A stretch of 64,000 nt of DNA from Winkia neuii subsp. neuii DSM 8576. Its GTDB lineage: Bacteria; Actinomycetota; Actinomycetes; Actinomycetales; Actinomycetaceae. Position numbers and translations under genes: made by a program. The notes beneath the pieces are model-generated. The model did no database searches. It was not told the DNA's origin and saw only the letters and a program-made list of their open reading frames with translations. Numbering within the stretch: position 1 is the first letter of the stretch; each line of letters begins with the position of its first letter. The stretch is taken from positions 280,338 through 344,337 of the forward strand of contig NZ_ATUW01000002.1 in the NCBI RefSeq assembly GCF_000420405.1. Direction: 5' to 3'. Positions 27,203 to 36,344 of the stretch are shown one piece after another.

Positions 27203-28110
27203 TTGCCTGCCTCCTGGGTTTTGGATACGGTTTCGCGGAAGATTTCGGCTAGGGGCAGCTCTATGTCGGCAAAGTCGTAAACGTCCCCTGCTTCTATGGC
27301 TGCACGCAGCACCTGCCGTTTTTGCTCTGGGGAGGTGAAGCGAATGGTGCCTCCCCCGTCAGAGTCCGCCACTTCCAGGCCGTCTGCCGCCTGCTTAGCT
27401 GCAGCCCAGGCGCTTTCAGAGGCCCTCACCCTAGTTAGCGGATCTTCAGTTGCTCGCAACTCTTCCACAGTGCCCGTAGCCACGAGCTTTCCGGAGGAAA
27501 TAATTCCAATGCGGTCGCACACCCGTTCCACTAGGTCGAGCTGGTGGCTAGAGAACAGCACCGGTACCCCTCGAGCGGCATACTCGCGCATGGCTTCGCT
27601 CATCGCGTCCACTGCCACCGGATCTAGCCCCGAAAAGGGCTCGTCCAAAATCATTGCCCTGGGGTTGAACAACAAAGCGGAGGCGAGTTGCACCCGCTGT
27701 TGGTTGCCGAGCGAGAGCTTTTCAACCTCGTCCCCGCGACGGGATGCAACCCCGAGCCTTTCTGTCCAGCGTTCCTGAGCCTCGTGGGCCTCAGCGGCGG
27801 ACATTCCGTGTAGGCGCGCCAGGTATTCCAGCTGGGCACCCACTTTCATTTTGGGGTAAAGGCCGCGCTCTTCCGGCATGTAACCTATCTGGGTGCGTCG
27901 TCTCTGGTTGAGCGGCTCCCCGCCCAACGCCACCTGCCCTCGTTCCGGGTCAATGAGCCCCATGGCAATACGCATAGTGGTGGTTTTTCCGGCGCCGTTT
28001 GCTCCGACGAAACCGAATAATTCGCCCTCGCCAACCGTAAAACTTACGTCGTCGAGAGCTTTTATGTGGCCGAAGGTTTTCGACAAGTGGGAGAACTCTA
28101 GATCGTTCAT
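27199..28110 (-). CDS. ABC transporter ATP-binding protein
   Basis: About 303 residues from ATG 28110, which has AGGAAAG upstream; an ATG/GTG frame extends to 28155 but adds only a basic lead. Walker A is GFVGANGAGKTTTMRI, the Q-loop follows IGYMPEERGLYPKM, the signature is LSLGNQQRVQLASAL and Walker B is AMILDEPFSGLDPVAVD, with H-loop LFSSHQLDLVERVCDR. The C-terminal tail is the DrrA/NatA-type regulatory extension. It energises the coupled ABC-2 permease. A GntR-type regulator lies ~320 bases upstream in the same orientation. Confidence 0.92.
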   Translation of the reverse strand: MNDLEFSHLSKTFGHIKALDDVSFTVGEGELFGFVGANGAGKTTTMRIAMGLIDPERGQVALGGEPLNQRRRTQIGYMPEERGLYPKMKVGAQLEYLARLHGMSAAEAHEAQERWTERLGVASRRGDEVEKLSLGNQQRVQLASALLFNPRAMILDEPFSGLDPVAVDAMSEAMREYAARGVPVLFSSHQLDLVERVCDRIGIISSGKLVATGTVEELRATEDPLTRVRASESAWAAAKQAADGLEVADSDGGGTIRFTSPEQKRQVLRAAIEAGDVYDFADIELPLAEIFRETVSKTQEAGK

Positions 28111-28430
28111 TTCTTTCCTATGTTGGGGTCCTGTAGCGGCTCGGCGGCAGCCCAAAACCGCTGGGGAGTATTCACATGTTTAAAAGATGCTTTAGCTCAC
28201 AATTATTATTTATCATCTCGAGGTTATCAACCGGCCGATATCTACCTGCTTTTATGCACTAATTAATGTTTTCATGGCGGATTCCTGCCGGCAACACCGG
28301 CCGCCTTCTTCACAGGCGAGGGCGCAGAAACTGTTTCAGGGCAAAAGCGATGGCCGTGAGCGCCACGAAGATCGCTGCCGCCATGGCCCCCGCGCTTTAG
28401 AGCAGGAAGTAAGACCTCGTCCTCGTAAGT
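28111..28430 (-). other. Gap between GntR regulator and ABC operon, with possible remnants
   Basis: 320 bases without a secure gene. Just after the GntR stop, the same frame continues on the minus strand as TYEDEVLLPALKRG, resembling the usual C-terminal helix of YtrA-type GntR proteins, and ends at a TGA near 28273. A separate 24-codon frame (28384 to 28310) would encode a single hydrophobic helix, AAAIFVALTAIAFALKQFL, but has no ribosome-binding site I can see. The part near 28160-28270 is A/T-rich and should hold the ABC operon promoter. Confidence 0.4.
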
Positions 28431-28694
28431 CTAGCGAATCCCGCTTACTAACTTGTCGAAGGCACCGGCCGCCACGAACATGCCGATACCGCGACGTTTT
28501 TCGACCAACCCTTGCCGGGCCAATTCGGCAAATGCCTTCTGCGCAGTTGCCGGGTCGATGCGGTAGGTAGAGGCGTACTCGGTGGTGGACATCAGCTTGT
28601 CCCCCACAACTAAGGCGCGTGCAACAATCTGACTCTTAGTCGATTCTGCGATCTGCCGGTAGATGGGCCCAGGGCCGCTAAATGGGTTCGCCAT
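28431..28694 (-). CDS. Short GntR (YtrA-like) transcriptional regulator, possibly truncated
   Basis: 87 residues: IYRQIAESTKSQIVARAL, GDKLMSTTEYASTYRIDPATAQKAF, and ELARQGLVEKRRGIGMFVAAGA give a complete winged HTH of the YtrA subfamily. YtrA proteins usually continue ~35 residues into a dimerisation helix; here a TAG ends the frame right after LVSGIR, while the following codons still read like that helix. YtrA regulators normally repress a downstream ABC exporter, and one lies in the same orientation. An inverted repeat 20 bases upstream is a possible autoregulatory site. Whether the truncated form still works is unknown. Confidence 0.75.
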   Translation of the reverse strand: MANPFSGPGPIYRQIAESTKSQIVARALVVGDKLMSTTEYASTYRIDPATAQKAFAELARQGLVEKRRGIGMFVAAGAFDKLVSGIR

Positions 28695-28714
28695 TGCCCC
28701 TCCCGCCTACTGGT

Positions 28715-28732
28715 GCATTACTTAACTAATGC
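28715..28732. promoter_or_regulatory. Inverted repeat upstream of the GntR gene
   Basis: GCATTA-CTTAAC-TAATGC, a 6-6-6 inverted repeat about 20 bases before the GntR start. Short A/T-rich dyads at this position are typical autoregulatory operators of GntR proteins. Inferred from position only. Confidence 0.4.
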
Positions 28733-28771
28733 CCCACATAGGTGGGAAGGCGCCAACAGGTACGAGCACTA

Positions 28772-31700
28772 TTATTTGCGAACCGTAGGCATGCCAAGCG
28801 AAACCGGCCCCCGTTTCGGAGCGCCCCCCGCGCAGCCGCCACAGGCGGGAGCTGCCGGCACCTCATCTTGCGGCACACCGGAAAAATCCAAAGAGCCATC
28901 GGCCATGTGCGCAGCTGCGATCATCAACTTGATGCGATTTAGCTGGTTTACCGCAGACGCACCGGGGTCGTAATCAATACCCACCAGGTTGGCCTGCGGA
29001 TAGCGTTTGCGCAACGGCCTAAACATTCCCTTGCCAACCACGTGGTTGGGCAAGCAGGCGAAGGGCTGCACACAGATGATGTTCGGGCACCCGTGTTCGA
29101 TCATATCGACCATTTCAGAAACCAGATACCATCCCTCCCCGGCCTGGTTGCCCATCGAGGCAATATCCGTAGATTTGGCGGCCATCTGCATGATCGGAGT
29201 GGGGGAAGTAAATTTACCACGCGTCTTGGCAAAAGCCTTGCGCACCGGCGCCTGATACATCTCGAGCACCTTCAGTGCGAGCTTCTTGCCCCAGGTCGAT
29301 TTCAACGAGTCTCCCATAACCTGCCGCTTCCAGTCATAGTCGGCAGCTGAATATTCGAAAAACTGCAGCAGCCCCGGAAGCACCGCCTCGCAGCCTTCGT
29401 CCTCGATAACCCGCACCGCATGGTTGTTAGCGTCAGGGTGGAACTTCACCAAGATCTCGCCAACTATCCCCACCCGCGGCTTGCGCGGAATATCCGCCAG
29501 AGCAAGCTCGTCAAATGCCCGCACGCATTCACTCACCAGATGGCGGAACGAGCACTTACCCAGCCCAGATGCCTTCGAAGTGGCAAACCACTCGCGGGCG
29601 AGCGCATCCCACTTGCGGTACAGCGACATAGCCGATCCCGGCCGCAGCTCATAGGGGCGAACGCGCAATAGCATGCGCTGAATCGCATCCCCCAGGGTTA
29701 TCGCCTGCACCACCCTATGCAGGGTTTTCTTGTCCAACTCAAATCCCGGGTGGGTTTCGACCTCTTGCAACGAAGCGGCCAAAACCGGCACCTGCGGAAA
29801 ACCGGCGTCGCGAAGCCCCTTCCGCAGCAAGGCCGCATAGTTAGTCGCTCTGCACATGCCCCCGGTCTGCGAGATGGCAACCACAGTCCGCTCCGGATCG
29901 GCCTTTCCAGAGACAAACTGGTCTATGAGCTGGCCAATAACCACGATCGCGGGATAGCAGGAATCGTTGTTCACATACTTCAGGCCTGTCTCGACCGTGT
30001 CAGTGTCAGTGTGCTCCAACAGTTTCACATTCAAACCAGCCCGGCGGAACACCGGCTCTGCCAGCCGGAACTGAATAGGCGCCATCTGCGGCACCAGGAT
30101 CTGATAGCCGGCCTCGCGCATCTCTTTAGTGAAGACGGCATTCTGGTAGACGTGCCCGCCCGACTTGTGTCGGAAGGTGTCCACGCTGGCGGATCGCACA
30201 GCCCGTTCTTTCGAAGCAGCATCCAGAGAGCGCAGACGAATCTTAGCCGCCCCCAGGTTGGACACCTCATCAATCTTCAGCTGGGTGTATACATCACCGC
30301 GTCCCTCCAGAATTTCCTGGACCTGTTCAGAGGTGATCGCATCCAACCCGCACCCGAAGCTGGTAAGCTGCACAAGCTGCAGGTCAGGCTCGTCTCCGAC
30401 ACGGGCGCCAGCCTCATAGAGGCGCGAGTGGTACGACCATTGGTCGACCACGCGCAGGGGACGCTCCAGCCGAGCATCAGCTATGGAATCCTCGGTGAGT
30501 ACAGCCATCCCTAGGCCGTTAATAACTTCGGGAATGCCGTGGTTGATCTCTGGATCCAGGTGGTAGGGACGGCCTGCTAGCACAATCCCACGCACCCCGT
30601 GCGAACGCATCCACTCGAGTGTTTCTGTTCCCTTCTCGCGGATCTCGGCGCGCACTGCCTCGAGCTCTTCAAAACCAGCAGCAACTGCAGCTTTAGCTTC
30701 AGGCAACGTCACGTTCCAATCTGCGAAGGTTTCCACCAGCATCTGCTCGACCTTCGCGGGATCGCGCAGGTTCACAAACGGGAAAAGAAACCGCACGCCG
30801 TCCGCCTCAAGCGATTCCATATTCCCAGCCAGAACCTCGGGATAGGTGGCCACAATTGGGCAGTTGAAGCAATTGTCAGCCCGCCCCGCCTTCACAGAGG
30901 TGTAGTTCACGCAGGGGTAAAAGATGGTCTTTACGCCCTTGCTAAGCAGTTGCTCAATGTGCCCGTGAGTGAGCTTGGCCGGATAACAAACGTTTTCCGA
31001 GGGAATCGAGTCCATACCGCGTTCGAATAGATCGTGGGAGGAGCGCCCCGAAATCATTACTCGGAATCCAAGCGAGGTCAAAATCGTAAACCACAGCGGA
31101 TAGTCCTCGTACATACCCAGCACCCTGGGTACCCCGATGTCACCGCGATGGGCCTTCTTTTCGGTAAGGCGGCGATAGCCAAAAATCCGTTTGTACTTCC
31201 ATTCGTATAGGTTCGGCAAATCAGACTTCTTGGGCCGCTTTTGCAGTGACGCTCCCCGCTCGCAACGGTTCCCCGACACGTGGCGTTCCCCGTTGGAAAA
31301 GGTGGATATCGTCATGTTGCAATGGTTCTGGCACAGCCGGCAAGTCTTGCGCGAAGTCTCGACCTTGAATCCCTCTAGGTCTTCCACCTGCGCCAAGGTC
31401 GATTCGCCCTGGCCACTGTCGTGTTCTTTAGCTATGAGGGCGGCCCCGTAGGCCCCCATGAGCCCAGCAATGTTGGGTCTAATGACGTGGCGGCCAGTTA
31501 GTAGCTCGAAGGCGCGCAAAACCGCGTCGTTCAAGAAAGTACCGCCCTGCACTACTACCTTTTCGCCCAAGTCGTCGGCGTCTTTCAGTTTGATTACCTT
31601 GTAGAGGGCGTTGCGCACCACTGAGTAGGAGAGCCCCGCGGCAATTGCCCCCACATCTGCGCCCTCTTTTTGGGCCTGCTTCACCGAAGAATTCATAAAC

Positions 31701-33169
31701 ACCGTGCAGCGGGTGCCCAGGTCGACCGGCGCCTTCGATTCCACAGCAGCACGGGCAAACTCGCGCACATCTTTGCCCATAGTGGCAGCGAAAGTCTGTA
31801 GGAAGGAACCACACCCGGAAGAGCAGGCCTCATTGACGCTGATTGAATCCACTACCCCGTCGCGGATCTTCACGAACTTCATATCCTGGCCGCCAATATC
31901 CACCACCGAGGTAACACCGGGATTTATGTAATTCGCGGCCTTGAAATGGGCCATAGTCTCGACTTCGCCCTCTTCAAGGGTCAGGGCGGCCTTCACCAGG
32001 CCCTCCCCGTATCCGGTCGAGCAGGCGCGCCCAATTACTGTCCCGGCGGGCAGCGCAGCGCGCACGTTGCGCACAATCTGCACCGCCGCCTTTACAGGAT
32101 CGCCCTCGTTCGAAGCATAGTGGGTAAAAACAATGCGGTCCTTAGAATCAATTACCACCGCTTTGATGGTGGTAGAACCCGCGTCTATACCCAGCCAACA
32201 CCGCCCGGCAGCCTGAGCGGTGGGAATCGATTCGATCACTTCCTGGCCGTGCCTACGGTCAAATTCTGACCGCTCGGCCGCATCCTTGAAGAGCGGGCGC
32301 ATCAGGGCGGATTCCCCTCCAACCGGGGCATCCTTGAGGCGGGCTATCAGATCGGTCAAAGGCTCGGGAAGGGCCGCGTTGGCATTGGCAGGTCCACCGG
32401 GAGCCAGCAGGGCCGCCCCCAGGGCTACATACAGTTGCGCGTCAGTGGGAGTGGTGAATTTTTCTACGTCTGGCAAAAGCTTGCGGTATGCCTCGCGCAG
32501 GTTAGGCATAAAGTGCAGTGGCCCGCCCAGCATCATCACATTGCCGCGAATAGGCCGCCCACAAGCCAAACCCGCAATAGTTTGGGTAGCAACTGCAGTA
32601 AAAACCGAAGCGGCCAAATCTGAGTGGGCCGCCCCCTGGTTGAGCAGAGGCTGCAGGTCGGTCTTGGCGAACACGCCACACCGCGAAGCAATAGGGTATT
32701 CGGTGCTCGCCTGCCCAGCCAAAGTATTTAAACCGGCAGCATCCGTACCGAGCAGTGTCGCCATCTGGTCGATAAATGCTCCCGTTCCCCCGGCGCAGGT
32801 TCCGTTCATCCGCTGTTCCGGAGTGGGGTGCAAATACGTGAGCTTCGCGTCCTCGCCCCCCAATTCAATAATCACGTCGGTGTCGGGATGAAAACGCCGA
32901 GTGGCTTCTGTCTCGGCAATTACCTCTTGCACGAAAGGAACATTCATTGCCTCAGCGACGCTCAACCCACCTGAGCCGGTGACCGCCAGTTGCGCATCAA
33001 CGCCGGGCAAATCCGTGCTAACGTCTTCAAGCAATCGGAGGAGTTCCCTGCGCACGTCGGCGTTATGTCGCCTATAGTCAGCGAAGAGCTGGGTCCCTTC
33101 CTGATCCAACACCACCGCCTTCACGGTAGTCGATCCGACATCTACACCAACGCGAACTAGCTTGCTCAT
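28772..33169 (-). CDS. 2-hydroxyacyl-CoA dehydratase activase-like megaprotein (two ASKHA domains, DUF2229, dehydratase-like C-terminus)
   Basis: 1465 residues. Two BcrAD/BadFG ASKHA ATPase domains: VGVDVGSTTVKAVVLD at residues ~7-22 and LGIDAGSTTIKAVVID near 325, each with later glycine loops (GGTGAFIDQMA, SSGCGSFLQTF) holding cysteines that in HgdC bind a bridging [4Fe-4S] cluster. A four-cysteine segment CRLCQNHCNM...CERG follows near 640, then DUF2229 (GIPRVLGMYEDYPLWFT, SENVCYPAKLTHGHIE) and a C-terminal HgdB-like region. The last 30 residues have CGGCAGG. The family couples ATP hydrolysis to low-potential electron transfer; no dehydratase subunit genes are nearby, so its client is unknown. 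GGAAGGGA precedes the ATG. Confidence 0.88.
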   Translation of the reverse strand: MSKLVRVGVDVGSTTVKAVVLDQEGTQLFADYRRHNADVRRELLRLLEDVSTDLPGVDAQLAVTGSGGLSVAEAMNVPFVQEVIAETEATRRFHPDTDVIIELGGEDAKLTYLHPTPEQRMNGTCAGGTGAFIDQMATLLGTDAAGLNTLAGQASTEYPIASRCGVFAKTDLQPLLNQGAAHSDLAASVFTAVATQTIAGLACGRPIRGNVMMLGGPLHFMPNLREAYRKLLPDVEKFTTPTDAQLYVALGAALLAPGGPANANAALPEPLTDLIARLKDAPVGGESALMRPLFKDAAERSEFDRRHGQEVIESIPTAQAAGRCWLGIDAGSTTIKAVVIDSKDRIVFTHYASNEGDPVKAAVQIVRNVRAALPAGTVIGRACSTGYGEGLVKAALTLEEGEVETMAHFKAANYINPGVTSVVDIGGQDMKFVKIRDGVVDSISVNEACSSGCGSFLQTFAATMGKDVREFARAAVESKAPVDLGTRCTVFMNSSVKQAQKEGADVGAIAAGLSYSVVRNALYKVIKLKDADDLGEKVVVQGGTFLNDAVLRAFELLTGRHVIRPNIAGLMGAYGAALIAKEHDSGQGESTLAQVEDLEGFKVETSRKTCRLCQNHCNMTISTFSNGERHVSGNRCERGASLQKRPKKSDLPNLYEWKYKRIFGYRRLTEKKAHRGDIGVPRVLGMYEDYPLWFTILTSLGFRVMISGRSSHDLFERGMDSIPSENVCYPAKLTHGHIEQLLSKGVKTIFYPCVNYTSVKAGRADNCFNCPIVATYPEVLAGNMESLEADGVRFLFPFVNLRDPAKVEQMLVETFADWNVTLPEAKAAVAAGFEELEAVRAEIREKGTETLEWMRSHGVRGIVLAGRPYHLDPEINHGIPEVINGLGMAVLTEDSIADARLERPLRVVDQWSYHSRLYEAGARVGDEPDLQLVQLTSFGCGLDAITSEQVQEILEGRGDVYTQLKIDEVSNLGAAKIRLRSLDAASKERAVRSASVDTFRHKSGGHVYQNAVFTKEMREAGYQILVPQMAPIQFRLAEPVFRRAGLNVKLLEHTDTDTVETGLKYVNNDSCYPAIVVIGQLIDQFVSGKADPERTVVAISQTGGMCRATNYAALLRKGLRDAGFPQVPVLAASLQEVETHPGFELDKKTLHRVVQAITLGDAIQRMLLRVRPYELRPGSAMSLYRKWDALAREWFATSKASGLGKCSFRHLVSECVRAFDELALADIPRKPRVGIVGEILVKFHPDANNHAVRVIEDEGCEAVLPGLLQFFEYSAADYDWKRQVMGDSLKSTWGKKLALKVLEMYQAPVRKAFAKTRGKFTSPTPIMQMAAKSTDIASMGNQAGEGWYLVSEMVDMIEHGCPNIICVQPFACLPNHVVGKGMFRPLRKRYPQANLVGIDYDPGASAVNQLNRIKLMIAAAHMADGSLDFSGVPQDEVPAAPACGGCAGGAPKRGPVSLGMPTVRK

Positions 33170-33210
33170 TTTTTCCCTTCCCGTGCACGATGCAGACTAA
33201 ACTGAAAGTC

Positions 33211-33239
33211 AAGTAATTTCCACCATGTTGAAATTACTT
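33211..33239. promoter_or_regulatory. 10-bp inverted repeat, probable TetR operator
   Basis: AAGTAATTTC-N9-GAAATTACTT, perfect arms, between the divergent activase and TetR genes (42 bases before the activase ATG and 54 before the TetR ATG). Outer GAAAG and CTTTC extend the symmetry with a 2-base offset. Size and place fit an operator for the adjacent TetR protein controlling both genes. Confidence 0.7.
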
Positions 33240-33292
33240 CTTTCAAAAGAGCCCACACCTGCACTGTTGCTGTTTTTAGGAGCCAGTTCACA

Positions 33293-33934
33293 ATGTCGGA
33301 AAAGAAATTTATTTTTGCTACTACTCCCTGCCCAAAACGGGGCCCTAGGGCCGAACGCGGGCAGGTGCGACAGAAAATCCTTGAGGCGGCGCACGACATT
33401 TTTGTACGCTCCCACTACCAAGACGCCACCCTGAGGAAGATCGCCAGGCACGCAGGAGTCGATCCCGCCCTCATCAACTATTATTTCGGTTCCAAGCAGC
33501 GCCTATTTCGGGAGGCCATGTCACTGCCCGAAGATCCTGCGGAAATTATTCACCATCTCCTAACATCCCACACGCAAGATTTAGGCCGTGAACTGTCTAA
33601 ACTCGCCTTGGGATCCTGGGAACAAGCAGCTACCGCAGGCACCTTGTCGGCCCTATTTTCTGCCCTGGTCACAGACGAGGAAACCCAACGAATCTTTCGC
33701 AACTATTTTGCCTCTGACATTGTTCCAGCCGTAGCTGACTTCACTGGCCCGGATGCCGCCCTCATCGCCCAACTAGTTGGCGCTTACGGGGCAGGCCTGA
33801 TTCTGCTCCGCTACGTGGTACGCATGCAGCCGCTCGCCTCTATGAAGCGCAGCGAACTAGTAAATATTTTGGAGCCTATTTTGCACGCCTTAGTTGCCTC
33901 CACCGCCGGCACTACTTTGCGGCGCAGGGGCTGA
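33293..33934 (+). CDS. TetR family transcriptional regulator
   Basis: 213 residues. The HTH is at residues ~22-65: RQKILEAAHDIFVRSHYQDATLRKIARHAGVDPALINYYFGSKQRLF, a textbook TetR recognition region. The C-terminal ligand/dimer domain is all-helical with LAKLALGSWEQ-like and LIAQLVGAYGAGLILLRYVV helices. TTAGGAG lies ten bases before the ATG. It is divergent from the large activase gene across a strong inverted repeat, so it is probably the repressor of that gene and of itself. The ligand is unknown. Confidence 0.9.
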   Translation: MSEKKFIFATTPCPKRGPRAERGQVRQKILEAAHDIFVRSHYQDATLRKIARHAGVDPALINYYFGSKQRLFREAMSLPEDPAEIIHHLLTSHTQDLGRELSKLALGSWEQAATAGTLSALFSALVTDEETQRIFRNYFASDIVPAVADFTGPDAALIAQLVGAYGAGLILLRYVVRMQPLASMKRSELVNILEPILHALVASTAGTTLRRRG

Positions 33935-33989
33935 AAACATGCGCAAACGGACACCTGGCGGGCAAAATAGAGCTGTGAGCAACATTTCT

Positions 33990-36038
33990 ATGCAGTTCAA
34001 CAATCTGTACAATCACGGTTTTGCACGCGTGTGTGCCGCAACTTCGCGCATCTGGCCTGCCGACCCGGCACGCAATGCCACACAAATAGTGGACCTGGCC
34101 AAGAAGGCAGCCGAGGGCGGAGCAGCTTTGGTTGTGTTTCCCGAGCTTTGCGTTTCTGGTTATGCCCTGGACGATTTGTTCCACCAGGTGACACTTCTGG
34201 ACGAGGTCGAAGCCGCCCTCGAAACTATTGCCCAAGAAACCGCCCACCTAGGGGCGCTGCTGCTGGTAGGGGCTCCCCTGGCCTACGACGGACGGGTGTA
34301 CAACTGCTGTGTGGGAATCCAGGGCGGGCGCATTTTGGCAGCCACCCCCAAGATGTATTTGGCTTCGTACGGCGAATTCTACGAAAAGCGTTATTTTGCC
34401 GAAGGCGCCCGCGCTGGAGGTGACGGGATAGTCCAGATTGCTGACGACCTGGTGCCCTTCGCCCGCGTGCACTACGACTGCCTAGACATTATCGGCTTTA
34501 CCGTTTCGCCCGAAATTTGCGAGGACGTGTGGGTGCCGTTGCCGCCGTCAACCTACGACGCACTCAGCGGAGCTTCTGTGATTGCCAATCTTTCCGGCAG
34601 TCCGATTACCGTGGGGCGGGCTAAGGACCGCGAGCTCATGGTGGCTTCCCAATCGGCTCGCACGGGCACCGCCTACGTCTACGCAGCTGCGGGCCTGGGC
34701 GAATCTTCTACAGATCTTGCCTGGGACGGGCAGACCATGATCTATGAGGCAGGCGACCAGCTGGCGGCAGGGCAGCGTTTTTCCCGCTCCGACGTGTTGA
34801 CTTTTGCCGACGTGGACCTGGATCGTTTGGCTGCCTCGCGGCTGCGCCAGTCTAGCTTCGACGACTGCCGGGCGGCCACCCCCATGATGGCTGCATTCGA
34901 ACCGGTGCTGATCGAATGGAATTTTGGGGTTGATCCCACTAAGACCGTCCCTCTACAGCGCAATCTAGACCGCTTTCCGTTCGTCCCCGACGATCCGAAC
35001 CAGCTGGATCAGGATTGCTTTGAAGCCTACAACATTCAAGTTTCGGCGCTGGTGCGGCGCATTGAATCTATTGGCTCCCCCAAGATCGTGATCGGCGTTT
35101 CCGGCGGGTTGGATTCTACGCACGCCCTCATCGTGGCGGCGCGCGCAATGGACGTGTTAGAGCGCCCCCGTACCGACATTTTGGCCTTTACCATGCCTGG
35201 TTTTGCCACGTCGGAGCATACCAAGTCCAACGCCTACGCCCTCGGGAAGGCACTTGGGGTCACTTTCGAGGAACTAGATATTCGCCCCACCGCTTTGGGA
35301 ATGCTGAAAGCAATGGGTCACCCCGCCGGCGAGGGCGAAGAGGTTTACGACGTTACCTTTGAAAATGTGCAGGCGGGCTTGCGCACCGATTTTCTGTTCC
35401 GCATCGCCAACCAACGCGGCGGTATCGTGCTGGGAACGGGCGACATGTCCGAGTTGGCTCTAGGCTGGTGCACCTACGGAGTGGGCGACCACATGTCGCA
35501 CTACGTAATCAATTCCGGCTTGCCCAAGACCATGATTCAGCACGTTATTCGCTGGGTGATTACCCAAGATCTGTTTGGCCAGGAGGCCGGGAAAGTGCTG
35601 GATTCTATTTTGAACACCGAGATCAGCCCCGAATTAGTGCCTGCCAGGGAGGGCGAGCAAATTCAGTCTACCCAGGCAAAGATAGGCCCCTACGAACTGC
35701 AAGATTTCAATTTATACTATCTGACCCGGCGCGGCTACCTGCCCGCCAAAGTTGCGTTCATGAGCTGGAATGCGTGGAAGAATCACGCCAGCGGCGATTT
35801 CCCGCCTGGCTATCCTGCCGAAGAGCGTCGCGAATATGCGCTGGAAACCATCGTGAAGTGGGAAGAACTGTTTATCAAACGTTTCTTTGCCAATCAGTTC
35901 AAGCGCTCTTGCGTACCCAATGGACCCAAGGTAATGGGGGGCGGCTCACTCAGCCCGCGCGGCGACTGGCGGATGCCCTCCGACGCTTCGGCGCACGCCT
36001 GGCTTGCGGACCTGGAGTGGGTAAAAGAATCTATATGA
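33990..36038 (+). CDS. nadE: Glutamine-dependent NAD+ synthetase
   Basis: About 682 residues, matching the long actinobacterial form. The N-terminal nitrilase-type glutaminase has its triad in LVVFPELCVSGYALDD (Glu), TPKMYLASYGEFYEKRYF (Lys) and VSPEICEDVWVPLP (Cys). The synthetase domain has KIVIGVSGGLDSTHALIV, the PP-loop, and GTGDMSELALGWCTYGVGDHM. It aminates nicotinate adenine dinucleotide using glutamine and ATP. The family N-terminus, FNNLYNHGFARV, places the start at ATG 33990; GTG 33975 is in frame. The TetR gene ends 55 bases upstream, and the last 8 bases overlap the convergent DUF3017 gene. Confidence 0.95.
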   Translation: MQFNNLYNHGFARVCAATSRIWPADPARNATQIVDLAKKAAEGGAALVVFPELCVSGYALDDLFHQVTLLDEVEAALETIAQETAHLGALLLVGAPLAYDGRVYNCCVGIQGGRILAATPKMYLASYGEFYEKRYFAEGARAGGDGIVQIADDLVPFARVHYDCLDIIGFTVSPEICEDVWVPLPPSTYDALSGASVIANLSGSPITVGRAKDRELMVASQSARTGTAYVYAAAGLGESSTDLAWDGQTMIYEAGDQLAAGQRFSRSDVLTFADVDLDRLAASRLRQSSFDDCRAATPMMAAFEPVLIEWNFGVDPTKTVPLQRNLDRFPFVPDDPNQLDQDCFEAYNIQVSALVRRIESIGSPKIVIGVSGGLDSTHALIVAARAMDVLERPRTDILAFTMPGFATSEHTKSNAYALGKALGVTFEELDIRPTALGMLKAMGHPAGEGEEVYDVTFENVQAGLRTDFLFRIANQRGGIVLGTGDMSELALGWCTYGVGDHMSHYVINSGLPKTMIQHVIRWVITQDLFGQEAGKVLDSILNTEISPELVPAREGEQIQSTQAKIGPYELQDFNLYYLTRRGYLPAKVAFMSWNAWKNHASGDFPPGYPAEERREYALETIVKWEELFIKRFFANQFKRSCVPNGPKVMGGGSLSPRGDWRMPSDASAHAWLADLEWVKESI

Positions 36039-36342
36039 CCAGTTCGACGTAGGGGGCCAAGAGCCATAGCCCTGCCGCGAACGCTCCTAGGATTGCTACG
36101 TCGATCCAGGCGCGTTTCGCGGCGAACCAACGCGATCTACCGGGAAAAACTGCCCGGTAAAGCGCCCCTGTCAGGCAAATTGCAGCCAGAAGGCGCACCG
36201 CAGTTAGGACGTGGCCGAGGCCGGCCAGCACCGCCACCGCAACGATGGCGGCGCTGACTACCCCTAAAACCACGAACGACGAAGTCCGGTGTGCCGGCTC
36301 TAACGGGCTCGGGTCTGCGCTCCTTCCAGCTGCGTGCCTCAT
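36031..36342 (-). CDS. DUF3017 small membrane protein
   Basis: 103 residues with three membrane helices (VVLGVVSAAIVAVAVLAGLG, VLTAVRLLAAICLTGALY, WIDVAILGAFAAGLWLLAPY) and the central basic loop PGRSRWFAAKRAWID typical of DUF3017. The family is confined to actinobacteria and usually sits after purH, as here: its ATG is two bases after the purH stop. Function unknown; a role in membrane physiology tied to the purine operon is only guesswork. Confidence 0.85.
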   Translation of the reverse strand: MRHAAGRSADPSPLEPAHRTSSFVVLGVVSAAIVAVAVLAGLGHVLTAVRLLAAICLTGALYRAVFPGRSRWFAAKRAWIDVAILGAFAAGLWLLAPYVELVI

Positions 36343-36344
36343 GC

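Noticed and set aside
28310..28384. 24-codon minus-strand frame encoding one hydrophobic helix after the GntR gene
   Set aside because: No ribosome-binding site and very short; mentioned in the gap entry only. It may be part of the decayed GntR tail.
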